64,000 bases of DNA from Hamiltosporidium tvaerminnensis (taxonomy: Eukaryota; Microsporidia; Dubosqiidae), in the NCBI GenBank assembly GCA_022605425.2, contig JAKIMF020000004.1, forward strand, positions 1,051,501-1,115,500, read 5' to 3'. The number at the start of each line of letters is the position of its first letter. The stretch's first letter is position 1. This document shows positions 45,555-57,934 of the stretch, one piece after another. A program made the translations under genes and the position numbers. The notes beneath the pieces are model-generated. The model saw only the letters and a program-made list of their open reading frames with translations. It ran no database searches and was not told where the DNA came from.

Positions 45555-48500
45555 ATATAATATAATAAAAGTATTTTTAACTTCTCTTTTAGATATAAAT
45601 TAAAAAATTAATATCAGCACAATTTATTTAATTAAAAAAAAACTTTTTTTACTGATAAAAATAAATGACCTACAATATTAATATTTTATAGTTGCTTTAA
45701 ATATTTTTTCTAAATGCATTCTCTTTATAAAAATGTATATGCCCGAGTACAATACTATAATTTACGGAGGTAATGGTGGCCCTATTTGTTTTAGAATAAA
45801 AAAAATTTTATTTGAATTCAACATTATTTGCAGGTAATATAGTATTTTCTTCTCCTAAAAATTAATTTAGCAAATATTTAATTAATCTAATAAAAAAAGG
45901 TTTTTTTTGTGATTATCAAAATCGATTCCTCAAATTTCATTCTATTATAGAAAAGACTTTTAAGAAAACTAAAAAATTTTTAAGGTAGAAACTAAAAATA
46001 CAGTATTCTTACTTAATATTAGAGATATACCCGCTGATTAGTATCAAAAAGTTTTATTTTGCTGATTTATCCTGTTCTTTCGCAGAATTTGCACGAAATA
46101 ATTAAGATTGTTGAAGAATAACAATCTAATTATTTTTTAATAAGCAAATATTTTATTATAAATGCGGGAAATCGGTTTGCACGTGCTTCGTGGAGATATA
46201 CTCTAAATATTGTATATTACGGGTTCCGATACACATCGAAACATTGCGAGAAACAAAATCACAGATTCATCAGTACAAACTTAAAGAAAAATTAAAAACT
46301 TGTTTAAAACATTTATAAAACTTCTTATTGCTTTTCATGATCGCTCTGTTCTTTCCGTAAAATAAGGGCAAATACCGAAGGAGAAAATTTCGACACATTT
46401 CTTCAAACACACACTCGTAAGATAACAGTATAAAATTAAGCTTTTTTCTGAATATATTCTCATAACTAAAAGTAAAATATACCGCAAAATGTGATTTTGT
46501 ATTGAATTCCAATCGCAGATACAACCCTTTAGTTAGTTTTATGACGCTATTTTTATGGTTTTGGAAATAAAAAGGATGCTAAACGAAGTAAATTGAAACT
46601 TTATATCCGCTAGCATGCGCATAACTTATAATAATTCGAGTAAATATAAGTAACTTGGTTTAAGAAAGGCTTAAATGTGGTTCAAGGATTATATTTTTGC
46701 ATTTTAAAAAACCCGAAAACCACTTTTATGATCATTTTTACTTACCAACATATTTTCTTTACTCGTGTAACAGATGATAATACTTTGAGTTTCAGAACTT
46801 TAATCGATAGATATAAAATCACATATGTGCCTCAAATCTGCTCACTATTTCTCATACACACATACGTATAAATGTTTATAACAAAGATGAGTCGATTACA
46901 CGCTCTATGAGAGGATACCTTTTACTGTACCATGAAAAATACTAGAATGTCTTGGGGTACAATGAACTGGATTAAAAAATGCTACAAATCGACAAATTGC
47001 ATATTATTTAGTAACTCTAGAACGAAAACTCGTTTTAGAAGGTGCAAAAGGTAGACTTGATAATAGAACTTCGCGAATTTCAAGCATAAATCGTATCGTG
47101 GTCTTTGAGGCAAATTTTTTTCGTGTTTAGGCTATTTACATGCGCTAGAAATCTCAACTGGTTTAAGGCAAGACTAATCACATGATAAGCGCAAAAAAAA
47201 TGAATTTTACAAAATTCAAAATTAATACTTGTATTTCTACGAAAAAGTCAACTCTGACACATGTATAAAACAGACGAAGTTAAAAATATAATGGGAATGA
47301 GATAACTGGTGGCTTTCGTGTATCTTTTAGAGTTTTTGCCATGTGCAAACACCAAGAAAACTACGCCGTAACGCATTGCAAAAAGAAAATAAGCAAGAAG
47401 TTTATGGATTCTTAGTTCAAGCGCTAGGTATAACGCTGCTAACAAAAATCCTTTAAGCAAAATAAATGACGACATAAAGCACTAAAAAAATCCTTTTTCT
47501 GATTATTTCATCATAAGAAGCTTCTTATTCTGCGCTTCAGCCAATTTTAGAACATTTCATATTGTAGATAAATAATGCAGCTATATAATAAGCTATATGA
47601 ATTTCGAAGGATTCTTGCGTCTTTAACCCTTTTTATTGCATTTAAATGACATTTTTTTAAAAAAAAACCGTAAATGATTGATCATGAATTTTAAATATTA
47701 CGTATGGTTTTTTTTAAGCTTGTTCGAATAATTTTAATAATTTTTTGTCTTTGTATAAATAATTTAAGCAAAATTTTTAATAAAAATTCAATGTTTATAA
47801 CCATCATGTATTTATATATACTAAGGCTCAAAGGCAGTTTCTGTTTATAATATGATTTGCCCTATCAATGGTTTTTTAAAGTAGGAATTTTAGTTAAGCA
47901 GAAATATTTTAATGTGTAAAAACATGAAAATATACAATTTTGCATAGTCAAAACAAAGGATTATATATTATTTTATTACACCTAAATTTTTCATTTATGG
48001 TTGAACGCATTGCAAAAATAACTGAAACCGCTCCGACATAATTAGTAAAACAAAGAAAATTCCGCAAAAAACAAATCAATTTTGGGCAAGATTAGAATGG
48101 ACTGGATTTTTTGTCAAAAACTAATAAAGAGAAGCTTGTGAAGGAAAGCCATGATTTTACTTGATTGTGGTCAAAGACTTTACGCTTAAGAAAAAAACTA
48201 AAGATTCCATGTCAAATATTTTTCATTTTTTAATAATATAATACCTGACATTGAAATACTTTGTGAAAATTGCAAATTATTATTTAAATTATATCACTAT
48301 TGCAACCAACAGAATATTGTATTTTCATCGATTCCATGACAAATAATTTCAATATTTTTTTGGATCTTCGTTAATGATTCTCTAAATTCTTTTAAATTTT
48401 AATAAAAAATTGTTTATTCGTTTTTAATAAATCTTTGTTATTTATCAAATATGCTTAATAAACCATAAGTTTTCATCATAATTTATCATATTTAGATACT

Positions 48501-48884
48501 TAAATGTCTTTTTTTGTCAAATATATTAATTTTCTCAAAAAAATCATCACACTACAATATTTTAGTTCCTTTTTTGTTATAATTTTTACGGATTTTCAAT
48601 AAACTTTTCATGATATGCTGCATATTCGTTGTAAATCAAAAAAAAATTGTTTTTATTGTATTAACGTTCAAATGAAGTTTATTTACAGAAATAAAGACAT
48701 TTAAAGGAGCAATATTTAGTACTTAGGGGGTTTTAAAAATATTTGTTCTATTTTTGTTTATTTATATAATCAAAGGATATCATAAAGCTATACAATTTTT
48801 AGAAATCATTATAATTAAAAATTGTTACAAATATCTTTAAGAGCTAGTGAAAAAATCTATCTAATATGAATCGATATTCTATAT
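45555..48884. other. Gene-free stretch with one strong hairpin
   Basis: No supportable gene. The one notable structure is at 46098-46132: ATAATTAAGATTGTT, loop GAAGAAT, AACAATCTAATTAT, with a single bulged A, followed by a T6 run. Frames such as 47248-47475 on the minus strand are hydrophobic but unsupported. Confidence 0.45.
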
Positions 48885-49112
48885 ATCATCATCATCCTTG
48901 GCCATAACCCTGTACACAAGCCTTGATCGCGTTCAGTAAAGCCTCAGCCGGTATTTTTCCAGTGGGTTTGTTTACATTTTCTGGTTTCGTAATAAGTGGT
49001 TTTAAAGGATGGATTGTTATTCTACGCCTGACCTAAAAGACCGATTACCTTTAGTAGCCTCTTACGATAAGCAGTGAATACTCCAAGCCAATTCTGCTCC
49101 CGGCATAGTTAA
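48885..49112 (-). repeat. Dispersed repeat A, copy 3
   Basis: Contains CCCTGTACACAAGCCTTG, CCAGTGGGTTTGTTTAC, CTGGTTTCGTAATAAGTGG, TTTTAAAGGATGGATTGTTA, CTACGCCTGACC and CAAGCCAATTCTGCTCCCGG. The orientation is that of copies 1 and 2. Confidence 0.85.
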
Positions 49113-50312
49113 GGAAAATTTAAATATTATAGTTCGGCATATTCTTTTGAAAATTTCGATAACATTGATTCTTCGAATATATTTCCGAACAACAATATTC
49201 TCGTTACTATGTATAGCGAAGTTTACATCAAGCCTTTATTTCGGTTCCCAATTGATACTCTGTTTATCCTATAGATTCGATATGGATCATATGGCCGACT
49301 ATTCAAGATTTGAAGAATTATCAATGCTAAAATACTACCAAACATAGGCAAGGAATCAAATATCTTGATTGTGTATTTACTCTAGATTGGAACGATCCAA
49401 TGTCAAAAATTTAGAATATAATTATCCTTGACTGATTATAAAGATATATATATTTGTATGAAACTTTAAAATATTTTTTGATTCATTGCAAAAAAAATAA
49501 TTTTTTATCAAAATTTATTTGTATAAAATTCATATTAAACTACTATAAAGTATTCTAACTGTTTGAGAAATTCAATGGAATCTAAAATTTGCTTTTTTAA
49601 ATACAAAAACAAAGTCTTGCGGATATTTAAATTCCCAAAAAAAATAAATATATAGATCATTTTTTACTTTAAATGCAGAACCTTTTCTATTGAGTTTAGA
49701 TAATTCTTATGATGAGCATACAAAAAAAATTGTATCCAATGTATGAAAGACATAAACTCAACTAAAAATATGTTGCTTAAGTTATAAATTTTTTTGATAC
49801 ATTAAGTTGGTTGGTTTGTATAACCAATCTTAATATTAAAAATATACCAAATTTTCTGAAATATATCGAAGCTTTCGAAATAATTTGATTATGATAAATA
49901 TTGATTTTTTGCCTGATTCATTACAAAATCTTATTGGGATAATGACCAATTAACAAACATTCATTCTATAATAAAAGATAATCAGTAGTTTTAAAGTAAT
50001 TTTTTCTCGATATTTTTTGATCGTTAATAATTGATACAAAACATCTTAAATCTTTTTTTAATTCAGATCAATAAGTTAAAATCCGAATATTTTAACATGA
50101 ATCAATAAAACTACAAGTATGTTGAATTTAATTAATTTGATGAAAAAAAAGGACAAATAAGATTAAAATATGGTTTTCGTCAGAAAGAGCTACCAATCAA
50201 GAATTAAGTAACAGTAAATGCATTATAAGGAGTTATATGATTGTTTTTTTGTTGGTTTCATCTAATTAACCAAAAATATAAATATTCAAAATCTGATAAG
50301 AACTCATTTAGA
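49113..50312. other. Gene-free AT-rich stretch upstream of M2
   Basis: No gene is seen. Just before M2 there is AAAAATATAAATATTC, a TATA-like stretch about 37 bases before its ATG. Confidence 0.45.
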
Positions 50313-51050
50313 ATGAAAATTGAAAGAAGAACATTGCTACTTTTGATGATTAGTGTAATTATTTCACTTCTTATTTTGATAGCATGCATTATCGCAAGAA
50401 ATAAAAGTGAAAATATAACTGTAATATTCAAAAAAGAATACAGAAAATCTTCTGAATCATTCGAATTTAACCTTCTTGCAGAAGCCCTAAAAGTTCATAA
50501 AGTATCTGCTTTTATTCAGAAAGGTTTTTCGAAAAAATCTTTTGGTGTTATATATTTTGATAATGATGAGGCTAAGAACAAAGAAATTATAGATAAGTTA
50601 TTAAAATCATTAGATTCCAAAGATAAAAAAAGTTTCCCTGTCTTTAATCACGCGAGAATGCTTTTTGGCTGTGAAGATATAGATTCTGTTAGCTTTTCAA
50701 AGATTTTTGGTAATATTAGTGTGCTCACCAGGGTAGGTTTTTGGTTAAAAGAAGATCCAATTTTAAAAACTCTACGGGAAATAACAGAATTCATTGAAAA
50801 TAATATGTCGAAAATCAGTGATAACGGTTAGAAATATATATTTATTTGTACACCAGATGACAAAACCGTTAAATTATATGACCTTGCTTTCCCTGGTTCC
50901 GGCGGATATGGTTTTGGTCCTTCAAAAGAATTCAAATTTGAACTTGACAACGCCATGAATAGCAACGCATATAAATATGTTTCTTTTCTGATTGAGAAAA
51001 TAACTGATATGAAATCACAAAAACCCAAAAACGATGATAAAAAAGAGTAA
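50313..51050 (+). pseudogene. M2: membrane protein, paralogue of M1, in-frame TAG
   Basis: The start ATG at 50313 gives MKIERRTLLLLMISV, matching the start of M1; the frame is open further upstream but without a matching leader. Residues 7-29 form one hydrophobic segment (LLLLMISVIISLLILIACII). The frame is open for 172 codons to a TAG at 50829-50831. It then continues in the same frame for 72 more codons to a TAA at 51048-51050. The post-stop part (FICTPDDKTVKLYDLAF, GPSKEFKFELDNAMNSNAY, KYVSFLIEKIT) aligns with the M1 C-terminus. The full length through the TAG is 245 positions, against 242 in M1. A single nonsense mutation (or a read-through or sequencing error) therefore separates this from an intact gene. 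Function unknown. Confidence 0.75.
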
Positions 51051-51554
51051 ATCGATTAAAATTGAATTTATTTCATCATATATTTTTATAAATGATTATT
51101 TTTTATATCTTTTCTGCATTATATCAAAAAAATACGCAAACTATTACTTTTAATAGTTCAAGAATTTTTTTTTTACTACTTGTCAATGATACAGAGATAT
51201 AAAAATTAAACAAAAAATTTAAATCGCAAAAAAATTACCGTTAAAAAGTTATAAATAAATGAATAGATTCCGAGAGACATCTAAATTTCGTTGCCGAAAT
51301 GAATATATCATCATATTAAAATTTTATTGTTTTACTACTGAGGTATTCCAATCAGCTATTTTATACATTAAAAACATTCTGATATATTCGACTTGTCGAA
51401 TATAATTTAAGACTAAACTTTTTTATGGCCTTATATTCGAGGACTCATGTAGTTACTTATTTATCAAGTTTCAACTTTATACTTCGAAATTGACTATGAC
51501 AGACCAAAGTTCTTTTGTAGCAATCATTTGGAATTTTATATTTTAATAGCAAAA
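51051..51554. other. Gene-free stretch
   Basis: A/T-rich spacer after M2; nothing recognised. Confidence 0.45.
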
Positions 51555-51745
51555 AACAGATGAGAGAAGTATAACCACATTAAAAACAATCTGCTTGGAA
51601 ACGAGTGTGTAAATTTGTCTAGAAATCATTGCTGCCCTTGTAATGGGATATAAACAAAATTGGATCTAAAGGCTTATCCCATAAAACCCCAGTTTACAAA
51701 AGATGAAAAGAAATAGATGGGAAAGTGGCATGGAAAATGTACGAT
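51555..51745 (+). repeat. Repeat D, copy 1
   Basis: Shares ATAACCACATTAAAAACAAT, GGAAACGAGTGTGTAAATTT, TCATTGCTGCCCTTGTAATG, TTGGATCTAAAGGCTTATCC and a terminal AAAAGAAATAGATGGGAAAG with copies 3, 4 and 2. It lacks the AATAAGTAAG terminus seen in copy 2. Confidence 0.65.
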
Positions 51746-52639
51746 AGTAAGTAACATAAAACACCGGACCATGATGCTTTTGACAATTTATACTAGCACA
51801 ACATACTATCAAAGGAGGTTTGGTGTAAACATAGTATTGCTAAAAAAAATTGATTACCAATGACCTAGCAAGAAAAAATAATCTTAAATCAATGTAATAT
51901 AGTTACAAAAACAAAGTATTCTATAATTTAATTATCAAATCCTATAATCTTTCAAATAGAGACTAGCGATTATCCGAGATTGACTAAGTAAAAGTGTGAT
52001 ATTTAATTTAAGAAAAATTGATAGTCTAAATATAAAGGTTTACAAGAATCGATAAATACCTGAACGGAGTATGTTATGTTCCCATTCGAAAAAAATACAA
52101 ATTTAGACTCTATTTAATAACAATAACAAATATAGAAGACATATATGAGTTAAATTTAAATTAAGGCAGATTTTTTCTACAAGAAGCTAGCATGTGTTGG
52201 GAAATTATACATGAAATTGTTATAATAAATTAAAGGAATTTTCATAATATTCGAAACATCTCGCAGGAGGTTATTTGTCGAATTTAAAGCTTAAAAGAAA
52301 ATGTTCTGCATATAAATTGAAAGAATATGTAAAAAAATTTTCGTTTATCAAATAAAATGTAAATCCGGATTCCGAAGTTGAAATTTATCTATTTTGTTAA
52401 GAGTAAATGATTTTTAGCGGATTCATATCTAGATCATTGCCCTAATTTGTAACAAATTTTCCAAAAAGGTAAAATGATACATTTAATCATTTTTTATTCA
52501 AAGTTATGTGCTTTTTTTTTATTCTTAAGTTAAAAAATATCATTTACTTATGTAATTACTCATAATATTTGTTACAGATATGTTAAAAACCCGTAATTTT
52601 TTATTGACACGTTTTAAATAATTTCATCAATTTTTCATT

Positions 52640-52862
52640 CTGCTGGAGAGAAGATAAACACGTTTAAAACTATCAAATTGTCAATGAGTGTGTGAAATTG
52701 ATATGAAAATCATTGTTGAGATTTTGGTTGGGTATACACGACATTGGATCTATAGGCCGATCTCCTAAATCCCGAGTAACAACAGATTAAAAGAACCAAT
52801 TGGAAAATTTCTAGTTGTTCATCCTCGACACCTAGAGGTAAAAGAGGAATTTAATAAGTAAG
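52640..52862 (+). repeat. Repeat D, copy 2 (with retrotransposon-like 3' end)
   Basis: Contains GTCAATGAGTGTGTGAAATT, GGATCTATAGGCCGATCTCC, and the 3' end TCATCCTCGACACCTAGAGG followed by AATTTAATAAGTAAGTA. The last part matches the terminus of the LINE relic at 39.1 kb (TCATCTTCAACACCAAGAGG, then GGAATAAGTAAGTA). Repeat D is therefore probably the 3' end of a related non-LTR element or a SINE using the same 3' tail. Confidence 0.65.
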
Positions 52863-52864
52863 TA

Positions 52865-55065
52865 TGTAATTTTTGATTTGTAAATACAATTTTTCTGATT
52901 AAATATATAGCTTTTTTTACACAAACATACGAATATTGGGATCGCACAGACAAATTAAAGAAAATGGTATGAAACGATGGGATATAATTGGATTTCGCTT
53001 CTATAGCATATCAATTCTATAAATCATAATGTATTATGATGATTTCATTTCGTTTAAAATATTTTAATTCTATAAAAGTTGTAAACTCGTGTTTAATCAA
53101 AATCCGGGTTCTAAAAAATTACACCAAGAATCGTTTCAAAAGAATTCTGGAAACAATGAAAAAATTTTGCGTTAAAAAACAAACCATAATAAATACTTTT
53201 AGATAAAAATGAAAATGAAACAATCGAATGTGAACTAATCCATTTAAGTGTTTATGTTATTGTTCATTGTCTGCTATATAAAGAAATAATTAGATAGCAT
53301 ATATAATTCGCACAAACACTTTTATTTTTCTTAAAACCAATAAAAATTTGTTGTATATATAAAACTACTCAAAAAACTAATAAATATAATTATAATTTAC
53401 TTTAATCATTAAATTCCTTTTGATTTCTTCGATAGTTTTTCGTAAACAGATTTGAAATATTGAAACCAATTGTAATACAAGTGAAAAAAATGTTATATAA
53501 TCAGAAATAGACTTTTTACATTTCAATAAAAGGCCTTAATTTATTTGTGAATTTCCAGTAATTTAAGAAAAAAATAAATTATTTACTACCAAGATACACG
53601 TGAAATTTATAATAATGAATTAAGAAATAAATCTAGTCATATATCTATTTATTTTTAATGTTTTTAAACATTTTTTAAGTAACTATGACACGAAAATAAA
53701 ATATAGCGAAAAAATGTACAAAGTTCATTTCAAAAGAAGTCTTTTTTATATTTTTAAAAATTAAATGAGATTATACTACAAAAATTATTGTTATATATAA
53801 GCTACAAACCCGCGACGCGCCTTTTTTATACTTTATATAGCTACTTTGACACAAAAGGCAGGATTCTTTCTAAAAAAAATCTGTTATCTGAATAAACCCT
53901 AAATGAAATTATAAATTAAATTGACTAAAATTTTTTTTCTTAGATATACACTTGATAAAAGTGTGCGCCATTTTGATTTGTCTAGATATAAATGTAAACA
54001 ACAAAATCAAAGAGCATCTATTCTTGATGATGGAATATATCATTCTTAATTTTATGATAATAGGCTAAGTCCGAGTTTAATATGACCTATACTCGAACTA
54101 AAAAAATATAATTTATTTGGATTTAAATACCATCTATTTTACACAGAATAAAATTTATTGACTACATGAAGCTGATCTTATAATAATACCAAGTATATTG
54201 AGCAGTTTTTCGATTAACAGTGCCGTCAAAACCCGATGCTTTTTTACTGTAACTTTGCAATATTCTTCAATAAAATCTATTTGAAGATCAAAAATCATAT
54301 TTCAATATTCTGATTGGCTTTCTGATAATTTTGATTAATGTGTTTCGAATCACTGCAAAAATATTACTAACAGGAAGCCATAAAAAACAAATTAAGAATC
54401 TACAAACTCTTTTTTAACTTTCAAGATATTATATCATATTAGTTTAAATTAAATTAAATTAATAAACTTTTGTTATAAAGAATTTATAAATATGCGTGGA
54501 AAATAAAACATAGAAATGTGCCTATGAGTTAGACTGATAAATCTATTCATCGATATAAAAACAATTCACAATTATAATAATTTTTAAATTAATAGTAGAG
54601 GAATGTTTTTTTGTCGAATTTTAGATAATAAAAATTTAAGAAGTAGCCAATGAATGCTAATATGATCTATCAAATTATGTAATAAACAAGAATAATTATA
54701 TTTTTGGTAGCTGAGAATCCTAATCAAAAATTGCAAGCTATAGCATAGTAATTACAATTCATAATCAAAATTCTTTTATATAAAAAATCAATAGTACTTG
54801 AATATGCTAAATCTGATTTTTTTTCTAGTTATCTGGATTATACATAAGTAAATATACAAATGATAATATAAAGATAATCATTTCCTTTCATCAAAAAGTT
54901 TAAATAGATAAACCAGTATTAATTTATTATATGGCACAAAAATAATAAATAGAAACCGAAAAAACTTTTATATAAAACTATATTAATAAGTCAAAAAAAG
55001 AAAGAGTAAAAAAAATAGAAAGGGCGTAAAAAACATTAATGAAATTCCAAAAACCAACTTTATTT
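52865..55065. other. Gene-free AT-rich stretch
   Basis: No gene or repeat copy recognised. Confidence 0.5.
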
Positions 55066-55774
55066 AAAAGTATCACATCTTTTTAAAATAGTGGCAAGTG
55101 TTATATTTGTTTTCATGACATTAACGCAGTTCTAGGTTTAACATAAATAAATGTTACCCCAAAAGTAACCCCTGCGATACCTAAATCCCAAAGCCTTTCA
55201 TCTACCAAGTATGTAGAACCTAATTAATAGGCGAGGCAGTGGCCCGGAGTTCGTTAATGTCCATTGCATGGAGTGTGATCGAAGGCCGAAGCCCCCCCTA
55301 GGCTCCCCCAAGACTATGCATCATTCCCACTTACTCTACACTTTCTGAACCCAATAAACTTCTAGCTAAGATATATTTCAGAGACTTACATGGGGTCCAC
55401 CTAAACAGTGCAATGTCATACCAACAGGTATAACTTGCTACTTAGCTCTCCCAGTTTTAAATGGTTTTTATTTTTATATCTCCCAGGCGCTAAGTCTTCT
55501 AACTCCAGTGAACAAAGCTAGGTTTCCATGCTTTTACATGGCAATTACCTACAATTTCAGCTGCAGTCAGCAATCTGGTTACATAAAAAACTACAAATAA
55601 ATTTGTAGAAAAGTTTCTCCATTTCTTAGACCTCTCCTCCTCATAACAACTCCTAAAGAACAACCGAAGATGTAGTGTGGTTTTATTCCCACCAAAAATG
55701 CAAACAATGATCTAACACCAGTTCCATACACTCATTGCCAAGCAGAAAGTTTTTTATGTGGTTATCCTCCCTCC
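55066..55774 (+). repeat. Dispersed repeat B, copy 8
   Basis: A nearly identical partner of copy 7, beginning AAAAGTATCACATCTTTTTA and ending GGTTATCCTCCCTCCA. It differs by a few substitutions and small deletions (for example a shorter C-run after GGCCGAAGC). It ends about 170 bases before the CLF1-like start codon. Confidence 0.9.
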
Positions 55775-55946
55775 ACTTTCCAAAAACCAATATTTATTAA
55801 GTATGAATAAATATAATCTCAGTATAAATGGTATCTAGTTTTTTATTATTTTTTTAAAAATTTTTAAAATTTAGAAAGAATTCCAACCCGGTTAATTTTT
55901 TTACTATTTTCATTATAAAATATTTTTTAAACAAGAAATTGATACT

Positions 55947-57932
55947 ATGAACCAAAAAGCCCCTTTGTTCATGGATATTACAAATCAGTATAAAAAAGAA
56001 AAAATAGAAAAATTTTTAAAAGTAAAAAATAAAGAAATTGCGGAAAAGCAAATATCTGTCGATGAAATTATAAAAAGTATAGATAAAGAAAGAAAAAAAT
56101 TAAACCAAAATACATTTGAAAAAAAGAATAAATGTGCAATTAAAAATTTAAATTTGCAACAGCGAAATAAATATGAAGCATTGATTTGTAAATATCGAAA
56201 AGATCCCGGTGTTTATATTAAATATGCCAATTTAGAAGAAAATTTTGGAGAATATAATAAAGCTAGATCTGTTTATGAGAGAGCAATAGATTTTAATTAT
56301 TCAGTTGATACTTTATGGTTTAAGTATATCGATTTTGAATTGAGAAATAATTTTTTAAACCATGCTCGAAACTTATTCGAGCGATTTATAGAATTACATC
56401 CTGGTAATGAAAAAGCGTGGCTTAAATATATAAATTTTGAAAAATCGAAAAAAGAAAACGAAAATGTCCGTAGAATTTTTAAAATGTGGATAAATAAAAT
56501 TACAAATGAAAATAATTATCATTATTATATTGAATTCGAAATTAAAGATAAAAAAATAGATAAGGCAAGAGAATTATTTGAAGAGCTTATTATGAAATGC
56601 AAAACAATAAATAATTTTTTAAAATATGCTCAATTTGAAATAAAACAGAAAGAATTTAAAGCTGCAGAAAATATTTTTAATAGTATTTTAACCGATTTTA
56701 AAGAAAAAGAAATTACAGCGGCTTTTTTTATTAAATTTTCTGATTTTTTCATAAATTTGAATAAAAAAGAACGGGCAGTTGATATTTTGAAAAAAGGCAA
56801 TAATCTTTTACGCTATTCTGCAGAATTAATTGATAAAACATTAGAAACGACATATTTTGAAATAGATAATTTGGATAATCTTTTGATTAAACGGAAATTT
56901 GCGATTCTTATTCAAAATTCTTTAGAAAAAATTTTTTATTGTAAATATAATGAAATTGAAATTCATAAATATTTTTATATTGGAAGCTTTAATTTAAAAG
57001 AAATGCTAAAAAACTGTAATGAAGAAGAAGAAAAAGAAATTTCTTGTAAAATTTATACAAATTTGGAAAAATTATTTTATAATTTCGATTTTAACAAATT
57101 TATGAGTTCTAAATTTGAACAAATTCATATTTATAGTTTACTTGATTTATTTTTAGATGTTGCAAATATTTTTGAGAAGTATGAAGATCTAAAAAAAGTA
57201 GAATTTATATATGAAAATGTTATTTGTTTTATAATTAAATTGGGAATTAATTACTCAAAAGTATTTGTAGAATACGCAAAATATTTTGAGCGAGCAAATA
57301 AAATTAGCGAATCTAGAAAAATATATGGGAAAGCTATTGGTTTATTGCCTACTTCAGAAGTTTTTGAAAATTATTTGGAAATGGAGAAGAAATTGAAAGA
57401 AGACGACCGGGTACGTAAAATATATGAAAAATATCTTGAAAATGACTTAGAAAATGGTCTGGTATGGTTAGAATTTTCAAAATGGGAATATAAACACTTA
57501 GAGATGTACAGAACACATAGTATATTAGATCTTGGTTTAAAATATGCAGAATTCAACAGAAAAGAGATATTTGAATTTTATATTGAAATAGAAAAGAAAA
57601 TAGATTGTTTAAAAACATGCAAACTGTATGAAAAGTTTTGTAATGAATTTCCCAAAGAAGAAAATTATTTTAGTTTTTTTGAATTTCTAAAAGAAAACCA
57701 ATTTAATACAATTTTAGACAAGAAAATATTTCAAATTCTTTTTAAAAATCTTGAAAATAATTCAATCGAATTTACAGATATTTTACATAAATTTAATTTT
57801 ACATCTCAAGAGAGAACTCAATTTATAAATCAAAAGACTTTACTTTATAACGAAAAACATTCAGTTAAACCCATAAATAAAATTTCCGATCTCCTTGAAA
57901 TTTCTAAGAAATGGAAATCTAATAATGATTAA
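55947..57932 (+). CDS. Pre-mRNA splicing factor Clf1/Syf3 (crooked neck-like)
   Basis: A 661-residue HAT-repeat protein. Crooked neck/Clf1 proteins are scaffold members of the Prp19-associated NineTeen complex needed for spliceosome activation in the nucleus. The N-terminus carries the family signature VKNKEIAEKQISVDEII (residues 26-42), matching the VKNK...QITAEQIL region of the family. It is followed by arrays of HAT motifs with the aromatic-Glu pattern: VYIKYANLEENFGEYNKARS (about 91-110), LWFKYIDFELRNNFLNHAR, AWLKYINFEKSKKENENVR, FLKYAQFEIKQKEF, then VFVEYAKYFERANKISESR and VWLEFSKWEYKHLE further on. The length is close to that of yeast Clf1 (687). Its presence means this organism still splices introns. 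The ATG was chosen at the first Met with a long A/T leader; CAACCCGG lies about 60 bases upstream. Confidence 0.9.
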   Translation: MNQKAPLFMDITNQYKKEKIEKFLKVKNKEIAEKQISVDEIIKSIDKERKKLNQNTFEKKNKCAIKNLNLQQRNKYEALICKYRKDPGVYIKYANLEENFGEYNKARSVYERAIDFNYSVDTLWFKYIDFELRNNFLNHARNLFERFIELHPGNEKAWLKYINFEKSKKENENVRRIFKMWINKITNENNYHYYIEFEIKDKKIDKARELFEELIMKCKTINNFLKYAQFEIKQKEFKAAENIFNSILTDFKEKEITAAFFIKFSDFFINLNKKERAVDILKKGNNLLRYSAELIDKTLETTYFEIDNLDNLLIKRKFAILIQNSLEKIFYCKYNEIEIHKYFYIGSFNLKEMLKNCNEEEEKEISCKIYTNLEKLFYNFDFNKFMSSKFEQIHIYSLLDLFLDVANIFEKYEDLKKVEFIYENVICFIIKLGINYSKVFVEYAKYFERANKISESRKIYGKAIGLLPTSEVFENYLEMEKKLKEDDRVRKIYEKYLENDLENGLVWLEFSKWEYKHLEMYRTHSILDLGLKYAEFNRKEIFEFYIEIEKKIDCLKTCKLYEKFCNEFPKEENYFSFFEFLKENQFNTILDKKIFQILFKNLENNSIEFTDILHKFNFTSQERTQFINQKTLLYNEKHSVKPINKISDLLEISKKWKSNND

Positions 57933-57934
57933 AA

